From Nitrosospira sp. 56-18 (GTDB lineage Bacteria; Pseudomonadota; Gammaproteobacteria; Burkholderiales; Nitrosomonadaceae), in contig MKVR01000002.1 of the NCBI GenBank assembly GCA_001899235.1, positions 62,001 to 126,000 of the forward strand: a stretch of 64,000 bases of DNA, read 5' to 3'. A model generated the notes under the pieces. The model saw only the letters and a list, made by a program, of their open reading frames with translations. It did no database searches and was not told where the DNA came from. The translations under genes were made by a program, and so were the position numbers. Below, in pieces: positions 40,813 to 50,234 of this stretch. How positions within the stretch are numbered: position 1 is the stretch's first letter; every line of letters starts with the position of its first letter.

Positions 40813-41256
40813 CTACTTTGCACGCATCAGGCGCTGTTTTTCCCGCACCCACTCCTTCTGCTTCTCGGACTCCCGTTTGTCATGCTGTTTCTTCCCCTTG
40901 GCGAGACCGATTTCCAGCTTGATCCTCCCCGACTTATAGTGCATGTCGAGCGGCACCAGCGTATAGCCGGCGCGCTCCGCTTTCCCGATGAGCCGTTTGA
41001 TTTCATCCGCGTGCAGCAGCAGCTTGCGGGTACGGACCGGATCAGGCTTGACATGGGTGGAGGCAGCCAGCAGCGGGCTGATATGACAACCGATAAGAAA
41101 CAGCTCGGCTTTACGGATGATGACATACGCTTCTTTCAGCTGAACGCGGCCTGCACGGATCGCCTTGACCTCCCAACCTTCGAGGACCAGGCCTGTCTCA
41201 TATCTTTCCTCGATAAAATAATCATGAAAGGCTTTTTTATTCTGGACGATACTCAT
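40813..41256 (-). CDS. smpB: SsrA-binding protein SmpB
   Basis: A 147-residue SmpB with [20 protein letters not shown] at the N-terminus, [20 protein letters not shown], and a basic C-terminal tail ([17 protein letters not shown]). It brings tmRNA to stalled ribosomes. Divergent from ratA, as in many Proteobacteria. The ssrA gene is not in the window. Confidence 0.96.
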   Translation of the reverse strand: MSIVQNKKAFHDYFIEERYETGLVLEGWEVKAIRAGRVQLKEAYVIIRKAELFLIGCHISPLLAASTHVKPDPVRTRKLLLHADEIKRLIGKAERAGYTLVPLDMHYKSGRIKLEIGLAKGKKQHDKRESEKQKEWVREKQRLMRAK

Positions 41257-41353
41257 GCAGGAGAAGAAAAAAGGTGAGTTCCACGCGGAGTTGGTGTATT
41301 TTAACAGCTTTCAGCGCTGTCCCGCCGGACGGGGCGGTTTATCTTTTTATCTT

Positions 41354-41791
41354 ATGGCTGACATTGAAAAGTCGGTGCTGATCGGTTACTCCGCGAGCCA
41401 GATGTTCGCGCTGGTGGATGCAGTGGAAGATTATCCCAAGTTCCTGCCATGGTGCGGAGGTTCATCGGTCGAACCGCAGGACGAGACTGTTACCCATGCC
41501 ACCATCATGATCGATTATCACCACATCAAACACAGTTTCACTACCGAGAACACCCGGCATCCGCCGGAACTGATCAAGATGAAGTTGCTGGATGGACCTT
41601 TCCAGAACCTGGACGGACATTGGCGCTTCGTCCCCTTGACGGACAACGCTTGCAAAATAGAATTTCGTCTGCATTACACGTTTTCGCACATCTTCCTGGA
41701 AAAGCTGGTAGGCCCGGTTTTTTTCATGATCGCCAACAGTTTTGTCGAAGCCTTCATCCAGCGTGCGGAAGAAGTGTACGGCAGTTCGTGA
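41354..41791 (+). CDS. ratA: RatA-family START-domain protein
   Basis: A 145-residue protein of the RatA/Coq10 family: KSVLIGYSASQMFALVDAVE, YPKFLPWCGGS and VGPVFFMIANSFVEAFIQRA. In E. coli RatA was described as a toxin that blocks 70S assembly; the family also includes ubiquinone-binding Coq10. The GTG of the next gene overlaps its stop codon. Confidence 0.92.
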   Translation: MADIEKSVLIGYSASQMFALVDAVEDYPKFLPWCGGSSVEPQDETVTHATIMIDYHHIKHSFTTENTRHPPELIKMKLLDGPFQNLDGHWRFVPLTDNACKIEFRLHYTFSHIFLEKLVGPVFFMIANSFVEAFIQRAEEVYGSS

Positions 41792-42081
41792 ACCGGCATA
41801 TCGAGATCGAAGTCGTTTACGCCCTGCCGGAAAAACAGGTCATGCATCAAATTCGCGTGCCCGATGGCACCACCGCACAACAGGCAGTACGGCTTTCGGG
41901 AATTCTCGAAGTGTTTCCCGAAATCGATCTTTCCCTTAACAAGATCGGCATATTCGGCAAGGTGGTAAACCCCGGGAGGCTTCTGCACGATGCGGACCGC
42001 GTTGAAATTTATCGGGCGCTGGCCGTCGATCCCAAGGAAGCACGCAGGCGTCGCGCCAAAAAAGGCGCTGCCGCTCGATAA
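41788..42081 (+). CDS. RnfH/RatB-family ubiquitin-like protein
   Basis: A 97-residue beta-grasp protein (HIEIEVVYALPEKQVMHQIR; KIGIFGKVVNPGRLLHDADR; VEIYRALAVDPKEARRRRA). The GTG start at 41788 overlaps the ratA stop (GTGA). The ratA-ratB pairing is widespread, but the role of this small partner is not established. Confidence 0.9.
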   Translation: MNRHIEIEVVYALPEKQVMHQIRVPDGTTAQQAVRLSGILEVFPEIDLSLNKIGIFGKVVNPGRLLHDADRVEIYRALAVDPKEARRRRAKKGAAAR

Positions 42082-42089
42082 CAGCCTGA

Positions 42090-43658
<1,569 letters not shown>

Positions 43659-43876
43659 CAGAGTAGCCGGCAGCAATGCAGAGCCTGTTCCCGGAAAGCG
43701 ATGAAGGCGCGCGAGGGCAAGTGCAAGGGCAGGTGCAAGCACGGGCTTGAAACCGGCCATGCCGGATGCCGCATAGGCAAAACCTGCCGCTCGCCTAAGA
43801 ACACCATATCCCGCCGCCCTGCCCTGGAATTCCCTATTCCTATATTTGAATCTTCCCCTGGCTATTACCCGCAACC

Positions 43877-45439
43877 GTGCATCAGAAAATCCTTATCCTC
43901 GACTTCGGCTCCCAATATACCCAGCTGATCGCGCGCCGCGTCAGGGAAACGAACGTTTATTGCGAAATCCATCCCTGTGACGTCGATTCCGGCTTCATCC
44001 AAGGGTTTGCGCCGGTTGGAATCATCCTTTCAGGCGGACCTGCCTCCGCTATGGAGGATGAAACGCCACGGGCGCCGCAAATCGTTTTTGAACTGGGCAT
44101 TCCTGTCCTCGGCATCTGTTACGGCATGCAAACCATGGCCGCGCAACTGGGTGGTTCCGTCGAAAACGCCCGGATACGCGAATTCGGCTATGCCGAGGTG
44201 ACAGCCGCCGGCCAAAACAGCTTGCTGCGCGACATTCGGGACCGTACCGGCCGGGAAGATAACGGAATACTCGACGTATGGATGAGCCATGGCGATTCCG
44301 TGACCGCGCTGCCGCCGGGATTCCAGGTGATGCTGCGCAACGCGGCCACTCCCATAGCGGGAATGGCGGACGAGGTACGGAAATTCTATGGAATACAATT
44401 CCATCCGGAAGTGACCCACACCTTGCAGGGCAAAGCGATCATCGCCCGGTTCCTGCACGACGTTTGCGGTGCGGGTCATGACTGGAATATGCCTGACTAC
44501 GTGGAAGAAGCAATCGGCAGGATCCGGTCGGAAGTGGGCGCGGATGAAGTGATTCTGGGCCTCTCCGGCGGCGTGGATTCGTCGGTGGCGGCAGCCCTCA
44601 TCCACCGCGCAATCGGAGCGCAGCTTACCTGCGTATTCGTCGATAACGGCCTGCTCCGGCTTGGCGAAGCGGAACAGGTAATGAATATTTTCAGCAAAAA
44701 CCTGGGCGTCAAAGTCATTCATGTCGATGCCGGCGAAGCATTTCTCGGCCAATTGTGCGGCGTGGCGGACCCTGAAAAAAAACGGCGCATCATCGGGCGG
44801 GAGTTCGTCGAGGTATTTCAGCGCGAGGCCGCCAGAATCCCCAATGCCCGCTGGCTTGCCCAGGGAACGATCTATCCGGATGTGATCGAGTCCGCAGGCA
44901 GCAAAACGAAAAAAGCGCAGGCGATCAAGTCGCATCACAACGTGGGCGGCTTGCCCGAGACCCTGCATTTAAAACTGCTCGAACCCTTGCGCGATCTGTT
45001 CAAGGACGAAGTCCGGGAGCTTGGCCTTACCCTGGGGCTGCCGCACGATATGATCTTCCGCCACCCGTTTCCCGGTCCGGGACTGGGTGTCCGCATCCTT
45101 GGCGAGGTCAAGCCGGAATATGCTGAACTGCTCAGGCGAGCCGACGCAATCTTTACCGAAGAACTGCGCATCTCCGGCTGGTATGAAAAAACTTCCCAGG
45201 CTTTTGCCGTCTTCCTGCCGGTAAAATCGGTGGGCGTCATGGGCGATGGGCGCACCTATGAGTACGTGGTGGCGTTGCGGGCGGTCCAGACGGAAGACTT
45301 CATGACGGCCCACTGGGTAGAGCTTCCCTATACCCTGCTTGCCAAGGTCTCCAACCGTATCGTTAACGAAGTTCGCGGCATCAACCGGGTAGTTTATGAT
45401 ATCTCCGGAAAACCGCCTGCAACGATTGAGTGGGAATGA
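43877..45439 (+). CDS. guaA: GMP synthase (glutamine-hydrolysing)
   Basis: A 520-residue GuaA that converts XMP to GMP. The N-terminal glutaminase has GICYGMQ with the catalytic Cys and FHPEVTHT. The ATP pyrophosphatase motif is [14 protein letters not shown], and the dimerisation domain ends PPATIEWE. The start is a GTG (43877). It follows guaB and ends at a clear terminator. Confidence 0.98.
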   Translation: MHQKILILDFGSQYTQLIARRVRETNVYCEIHPCDVDSGFIQGFAPVGIILSGGPASAMEDETPRAPQIVFELGIPVLGICYGMQTMAAQLGGSVENARIREFGYAEVTAAGQNSLLRDIRDRTGREDNGILDVWMSHGDSVTALPPGFQVMLRNAATPIAGMADEVRKFYGIQFHPEVTHTLQGKAIIARFLHDVCGAGHDWNMPDYVEEAIGRIRSEVGADEVILGLSGGVDSSVAAALIHRAIGAQLTCVFVDNGLLRLGEAEQVMNIFSKNLGVKVIHVDAGEAFLGQLCGVADPEKKRRIIGREFVEVFQREAARIPNARWLAQGTIYPDVIESAGSKTKKAQAIKSHHNVGGLPETLHLKLLEPLRDLFKDEVRELGLTLGLPHDMIFRHPFPGPGLGVRILGEVKPEYAELLRRADAIFTEELRISGWYEKTSQAFAVFLPVKSVGVMGDGRTYEYVVALRAVQTEDFMTAHWVELPYTLLAKVSNRIVNEVRGINRVVYDISGKPPATIEWE

Positions 45440-45485
45440 TCCTGCCCTGGCATGGCCAGGCATTTGAAGGCATAAAAAGCCGCTA

Positions 45486-45511
45486 AGCCCGCGTAATTGC
45501 GGGTTTTTTTG
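45486..45511 (+). terminator. Rho-independent terminator after guaA
   Basis: CCCGC (45488-45492) and GCGGG (45499-45503) pair over a 6-base loop, followed by a run of seven T. It lies about 50 bases after the guaA stop codon. Confidence 0.85.
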
Positions 45512-45590
45512 TAATTTGGTCTGGCATAATCTGGCAACCTGAGGAAGCGCCAAGCAACGTTTGAGCATGGTTTTTATCAAGTTATTGTTT

Positions 45591-46088
45591 TTATTTATAA
45601 AATAAACTTTTTTTCCAGGGCGTGTTAACACTACGGAACGCTTCAACGATCAAAGCGAAGTGAATGAATCCGACAAACATGACGTCAAGTTTCTCGAAGC
45701 GCGAGAAGATGCGTCGAAAACCCTTGAGTCTGCGGAACAAGCGTTCAATTTCGTTTTGGCGGCGATACATCGCGCGATGGTATTCCCAAGCGTTGATTCG
45801 ATTGCTCTTGGGGGGAACTACCGGCACAAAGCCAAGTTCAAGCGCCAGTTGACGTGTTTCATCACCCTCATAGGCACGATCCATCAACAGATACAGGGGA
45901 CGGCTGAGTGGACCGAGCCGATTCAGCAATTCACGGCCTTCGGGTGCATCGTGCGCTTGCCCTGGCGACAGCGCGAACGTTATAGCCGTTCGAGCATTCG
46001 CGGCAACCATATGAATCCTGGTGCTCCATCCTCCGCGCGATTTGCCGATGGATTGGGGTCCGTTTTTTTTAATGCCCCAGGTGAATGA
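45591..46088 (-). pseudogene. 5'-truncated IS5-type transposase
   Basis: The C-terminal half of a DDE transposase: KSRGGWSTRIHM, FALSPGQAHDAPEGRELL, LMDRAYEGDETR with the second Asp, and the Y-2-R-3-E-6-K signature in YRRQNEIERLFRRLK. The N-terminal half with the first Asp is missing; the frame meets a stop just upstream of 46088. GAGGAAGCGCCAAGCAACG at 45542 may be its surviving terminal repeat and resembles the ends of the MITE-like element at 3494. It is inactive. Confidence 0.8.
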
Positions 46089-46179
46089 CCGGGAAGGTCT
46101 TTATGTGGTGGCAAAGCCAAACTACAAGCCGAGTTGAACGCCAAGAACGAACCAGCGCAAGGGGCGTGGTCGATAGTGC

Positions 46180-46227
46180 TTGATATGCTTGAATGCAGTT
46201 CGTATAATTGATTTCACGGAAATCAAT
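46180..46227 (+). promoter_or_regulatory. Toxin-antitoxin promoter and palindromic operator
   Basis: TTGATA (46180-46185) and TATAAT (46203-46208), spaced 17, form a strong sigma-70 promoter. ATTGATTTC (46207-46215) and GAAATCAAT (46219-46227) are a perfect 9-base inverted repeat starting in the -10 box. This is the expected site for autorepression by the ribbon-helix-helix antitoxin. Confidence 0.7.
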
Positions 46228-46241
46228 AGGAGATTGCAGAC

Positions 46242-46490
46242 ATGAAAGCAGTAACGATCAGGAATGTGCCGGAAGAGGTGCATCGAGCCATCCGAGTGAG
46301 GGCGGCGCAGAACGGCCGTACATTGCAAGCCGAGATGTGCGACATATTGGCTGCCGCCGTGAAGCCGGAAGGCCGGGTAAAGCTGGGTGACTTGCTAGCA
46401 AGCATCGGGCGCAAGGTGAAATTGACCGACGAAGAAATGGCGGTTTTTGACCGTGACCATTCACCAGCCCGCGCAGCGAGTTTTGAATGA
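46242..46490 (+). CDS. FitA-like ribbon-helix-helix antitoxin
   Basis: An 82-residue protein whose N-terminus (MKAVTIRNVPEEVHRAIRVR, AAQNGRTLQAEMCDIL) is an Arc/FitA-type DNA-binding domain. The C-terminal part would mask the toxin. AGGAG precedes the ATG. Its stop overlaps the start of the PIN-domain toxin gene (ATGA), and a palindrome at 46207-46227 is the likely operator. Confidence 0.92.
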   Translation: MKAVTIRNVPEEVHRAIRVRAAQNGRTLQAEMCDILAAAVKPEGRVKLGDLLASIGRKVKLTDEEMAVFDRDHSPARAASFE

Positions 46491-46906
46491 TTTTGCTGGA
46501 TACAAACGTTATATCGGAGCAGTTTCGAGCCGTGCCCAGTGAAACAGTGATTGACTGGTTGAATCGTCAACCGTTGGAAACGCTTTATCTGGCGTCTATG
46601 ACGGTGGCCGAACTGCGGGCCGGTGTTGCCCTGATGCCCGGTGGCAAGCGCCGGACAGTGCTTAGTGACAGCATTGAACACCAAGTGTTGCCGGTATTTG
46701 TGGGCCGGGTGTTGTCGTTTGATATGGCTTGCACACGCGCCTATGCCGATGTGCTGGCTGCAGCCCGTAAGGCCGGCAGCGGCATCGAGGCGGCTGATGC
46801 CGTCATAGCGGCGATTGCTCTGGATAGCGGTTTTAGCGTGGCTACAAGGGACGTAAGCCCTTTCCTGGCGGCCGGCGTGAAAGTAATCAACCCGTGGCAG
46901 GCATGA
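46487..46906 (+). CDS. PIN-domain toxin (FitB/VapC family)
   Basis: A 139-residue PIN-domain ribonuclease. Acidic active-site residues are Asp5 (MILLDTNVISE), Glu in MTVAELRAGV and the Asp residues of IEAADAVIAAIAL and VATRDVSPF. The family cleaves RNA, often tRNA, when freed from its antitoxin. The pair sits beside a transposase remnant, so it may have been acquired. Confidence 0.93.
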   Translation: MILLDTNVISEQFRAVPSETVIDWLNRQPLETLYLASMTVAELRAGVALMPGGKRRTVLSDSIEHQVLPVFVGRVLSFDMACTRAYADVLAAARKAGSGIEAADAVIAAIALDSGFSVATRDVSPFLAAGVKVINPWQA

Positions 46907-47205
46907 AAGTTCGCATCCGCTGGCGTATTTCGCCATCAACCAAATTGATAACGGCTAAAGCTGGCGTGCGTCCGTGAGAACAGTGTGTACTGTGAGACTC
47001 ATCCAAGCGATGGATATACCTTTGCTTTCCTGGAGATCCAGGGACATTATCCAAGCTTCATTCTGGATATCCGAGACTTGATACTTTCCTCGTGTATGCG
47101 ATGCGATACGCTGAAGATCTCTCTTTCTTTCAGTGATGAATTGCTCAAACGCCACCCGTCTCGCCCTTCAAGAGCAGGCATCAATCTATTGCATCACCTA
47201 TTGCG
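46907..47205. other. Intergenic stretch after toxin-antitoxin pair
   Basis: About 300 bases with no recognisable gene, repeat or terminator. Confidence 0.4.
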
Positions 47206-47355
47206 TCACAGCGGCCTGCGTCCGCTGATGATTCTCAGCAGAACAGCCACGATCGCAATGACGAGAAGAATATGAATGAAACCACCCATGGTATAGGAGC
47301 TTACCAATCCGAGTAACCACAGGATTATTAAGACAACGGCAATAGTGTAAAGCAT
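47206..47355 (-). CDS. Lmo0937-type small membrane protein
   Basis: A 49-residue protein that is almost entirely membrane-embedded: MLYTIAVVLIILWLLGLVSS, YTMGGFIHILLVIAIVAVLL, then RIISGRRPL. This matches the Lmo0937 family of tiny stress-associated membrane proteins. AGGAG lies upstream of the ATG at 47355. It neighbours a CsbD-like gene and a BON-domain lipoprotein gene on the same strand, a common stress cluster. Confidence 0.88.
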   Translation of the reverse strand: MLYTIAVVLIILWLLGLVSSYTMGGFIHILLVIAIVAVLLRIISGRRPL

Positions 47356-47660
47356 GATCGCCTCTCCTTATGGTGAGCCTGTCGGTGAACCGGCAGCCCG
47401 GCAATTATTTTCAGCCGGGGGCATCATCAAGATTGCCGTGTGTTCACCGCTTCTTCTGCCTGGAATGAAAGTTGCGGCTTCCATTCCTTTCCGTTTTCCT
47501 GCATTCGCCTACCAGCTCTCGGGCAGTTTCCCCGCCTCTGCCTTTCCTGGTAACCAGATTTTTAATTGCTCCGGGTGCCCGCTCATCGAGCGCCTTTACG
47601 AGCGGCCACCAGGAGTGGGGAGTAGGAGCAGGACTGCTCGGCTTCAGCCTATGCCGGCGA
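47356..47660. other. Intergenic stretch between small stress genes
   Basis: About 300 bases between the Lmo0937-type and CsbD-like genes. No gene or clear terminator is visible. Confidence 0.4.
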
Positions 47661-47867
47661 TCAACTATCCTTCTGTTTGCGCTCCCAGACAGAAATCTGC
47701 TTTTCGGCCTCTTCCTTGGTGATCCCATAGGACTCCTGGATCTTTCCGGCCAGTTGATCACGCCGCCCGGCAATGGTGTCGAGGTGGTCATCGGTCAACT
47801 TTCCCCATTGCTCCTTCACCTTGCCCTTGAATTGCTTCCAGTTGCCTTCCACTTGATCCCAGTTCAT
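47661..47867 (-). CDS. CsbD-like stress protein
   Basis: A 68-residue CsbD-family protein (MNWDQVEGNWKQFKGKVKEQ, WGKLTDDHLDTIAGRRDQLA, then GITKEEAEKQI). The family is induced by general stress in Bacillus and many Proteobacteria; its function is not known. AAAGGAG precedes the ATG. Confidence 0.93.
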   Translation of the reverse strand: MNWDQVEGNWKQFKGKVKEQWGKLTDDHLDTIAGRRDQLAGKIQESYGITKEEAEKQISVWERKQKDS

Positions 47868-47913
47868 CTTCAGCTCCTTTCGTGTATATATTCAAGATGG
47901 TTAGAAACTAAAA

Positions 47914-48501
47914 TTACTTTTTGACCGCCAACTCGTTGATGACGTTTTTTACTCCCTCCACCCCTTTTGCGACTCCCGTTGCACTGTCGATCTGGGCCTG
48001 GCTACCCACGAAGCCGCTCAGCTGAACCTGGCCGTCCTGCGTAACCACGCCGATCTCCGCACCCTGCATGCCCAAATTGGTCATCAGCGCCGCCTTGACC
48101 TTGGTAGTGATAATGCTGTCATCAATCTTTTCGCCAACGGTAGTCTCCGTGGTTTTTACGTTCATGTTGTTCTCCACGCTTTTTACTCCATCGACCCCCT
48201 TGGCCACGGTGACAGCCCGATCGATCTGGCCCTGGTTATCCACGAAACCGCTCAGCTGGACTACTCCCTTGCTTGTCTCAACCTTGATATCGAAACTCTT
48301 CACATCCGCATCGGCCATCAAGGCAGATTTCACCTTGGTAGTGACGGCGCTGTCATCTATTTCCGTTCCAACTGTCGTTTTTGCCTCCGGTTGCGGCGCC
48401 GCGGACGGGGCGGTTTTTTCGCCGCTTTTCCCGCAGCCTGCGATAAATAAACCGGTGACCAGCACGATAGCCAGAGCAGCAAACCTATTTGGTATAGACA
48501 T
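47914..48501 (-). CDS. Lipoprotein with two BON domains
   Basis: A 195-residue lipoprotein. The lipobox is LFIAGC at about residues 18-23. Two BON domains follow (SAVTTKVKSALMADADVKSF; SIITTKVKAALMTNLGMQGA), each with the VQLSGFV core, as in OsmY-like periplasmic stress proteins. I chose ATG 48501 (GGAG 8 bases upstream) over the GTG at 48516. It is upstream of csbD on the same strand. Confidence 0.9.
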   Translation of the reverse strand: MSIPNRFAALAIVLVTGLFIAGCGKSGEKTAPSAAPQPEAKTTVGTEIDDSAVTTKVKSALMADADVKSFDIKVETSKGVVQLSGFVDNQGQIDRAVTVAKGVDGVKSVENNMNVKTTETTVGEKIDDSIITTKVKAALMTNLGMQGAEIGVVTQDGQVQLSGFVGSQAQIDSATGVAKGVEGVKNVINELAVKK

Positions 48502-48960
48502 GTTGTTTTTCTCCACAGTAAAGGTTGAAAATGCCAGTTCTCCCGCTCATCGGTATAAGCCTAAATCCAGCAATTGACCGCTCGTTTCAGTTTGGAGTCA
48601 CGATCCACAAAGACTCTCCGCGGTACTCGACGTTCACCTGTATGGTCAGTTCGCTACAGGCGGATTTAGGATAAAACGATAGAAAGCAGCCAGCAGGTCA
48701 AAGAATCAGCTCGCTATTACACCCCCGCTGTCGGCTGACTATCGATGCCTGCAATAGTGCTCTCCTTGCGCCTATTGCTCAGTGCGTTGGCACACATAAT
48801 CCAGCAGGGATTGGAATGGACATTGATTGCCTCTGGCATCCTGCCTGCGGAGGCGTTCGATAGGCTGGTGTGATGACTTTCCGGGATGCCGTGATAGCCA
48901 TGCCCGTTTCCTGTTGGCCCGGCTGGCAGTCGAGCCAAAGGAGCGCGGCAGGAAATCCAG
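48502..48960. other. Intergenic stretch, no recognised feature
   Basis: About 460 bases between the BON lipoprotein and the sulfate-binding protein gene. Open frames here lack ribosome binding sites and recognisable domains. Confidence 0.4.
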
Positions 48961-49965
48961 CTATGAATTGCCCTGGATCTTGTCGAAAAAGGCACCAGGG
49001 GCAAAATGGGTGAGCTGTGCCTGCTTCCAGCCGCCAAAAACGTCGTCGATGGTAATCAACTCCAGCGGTGGAAGCTGGGCAGCGTATTTGGCCGCTACCC
49101 TGCTGTCCCGAGGCCGATAAAAATGCCTTCCGGCAATATCCTGCGCCTCTACCATATGCAGATACTCGATGTATGCCTGGGCGAGTTCCTTTCCTGCCTG
49201 TTCATCTGTTCTCTTTAGAGCCACGCTCACGGGAGACTCCGCCATGATCGAGACGGAAGGCGTGACGACCTCGAATTCGCGTCCGCCAGAATCTTGCGCA
49301 AGATGATGAGCCTGATTTTCCCATACGAGCAACACATCGCCAGTACCGCGTTCAGCGAAAGTCTTGATCGAGTCCTCCAGACTGGGATCACGTGTCTTGA
49401 CGTTTGCGAACAGGCTTTTCATGAACTCGAATGCCTCCGCCTCGTCCGCGTTCGTGCTCGCGTTCCGGGCCGCGTATCCCCATGCCGCGAGATAGTTCCA
49501 GCGGGCATCCAGCGAAGTTTTGGGGTCCGGCGTGACGATCTCCACGCCAGGCTGCACCAGGTCATTCCAGTCTTCGATTTTCCTGGGATTGCCTTTGCGC
49601 ACCAGAAATACCACCGCGGTGGTAAAAGGCCGATTTTTCTGTAGAGAAGGCTTTTGCTCCCCCGGCAATGAAAATCGGCTATTCTTTTTCAATGCATCGA
49701 CATCCAGGGACAAGGCAAGCGTGACGACATCGAGTCCATCCAGTGTGGCGCGTATCGGAACCCCCGATTTACTCCGGGCCTGATTCAGTGCAATCGGGAC
49801 GCCCAGGCGCGCTTTCCAGAGTCTTGCGAAGGATCTGTTGAGATCATCATACATTTCCAGCGTTGGATTGGCCGGACGTTTGCCATGCAAAGCCGCTACC
49901 GCCGCACCCAGACTGAGCAGAAGAATGGCAACTGCAAAAATAGCGCAAGAACGATATGTACGCAT
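48961..49965 (-). CDS. Sulfate ABC transporter substrate-binding protein, orphan
   Basis: A 334-residue periplasmic protein of the Sbp/CysP family: LDGLDVVTLALSLDVDALKK, VVFLVRKGNPRKIEDWNDLV, GVEIVTPDPKTSLDARWNYL and GTGDVLLVWENQAHH. It has an N-terminal signal (CAIFAVAILLLSLGAAVAAL). No cysT/cysW/cysA genes are adjacent, so its transporter is elsewhere or it has a sensing role. Confidence 0.9.
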   Translation of the reverse strand: MRTYRSCAIFAVAILLLSLGAAVAALHGKRPANPTLEMYDDLNRSFARLWKARLGVPIALNQARSKSGVPIRATLDGLDVVTLALSLDVDALKKNSRFSLPGEQKPSLQKNRPFTTAVVFLVRKGNPRKIEDWNDLVQPGVEIVTPDPKTSLDARWNYLAAWGYAARNASTNADEAEAFEFMKSLFANVKTRDPSLEDSIKTFAERGTGDVLLVWENQAHHLAQDSGGREFEVVTPSVSIMAESPVSVALKRTDEQAGKELAQAYIEYLHMVEAQDIAGRHFYRPRDSRVAAKYAAQLPPLELITIDDVFGGWKQAQLTHFAPGAFFDKIQGNS

Positions 49966-50234
49966 GTTTCTTTCCCCCAGACCGAAAGATCAAGAAAGAA
50001 AAGCTAGCATCCGCATGTTTCAGCAGCATTGCGGGAATAAGAAACCAGGATTCCTCGCTCTCCGCAATGCCGGGCGGGAGACGCCTCTTCAAGCTGACAA
50101 ACCATAATCGCCATCCCTTACAGGGGATTGAAATTATTATTGTTTGACTGATCCAAAAGGCGGTATACACAAATTTCTGTACTATGGTAAAAAGCGGGTA
50201 GCAGCAGCAACAATGGACCGTGGTACCCAAAACC

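Noticed and set aside
45660-46088. 142-residue plus-strand open frame opposite the transposase remnant
   Set aside because: It is the antisense of the recognisable IS5-type transposase coding sequence.
48717-49037. 106-residue minus-strand open frame overlapping the end of the sulfate-binding protein gene
   Set aside because: Overlaps a firm coding sequence in another frame and has no recognisable features.
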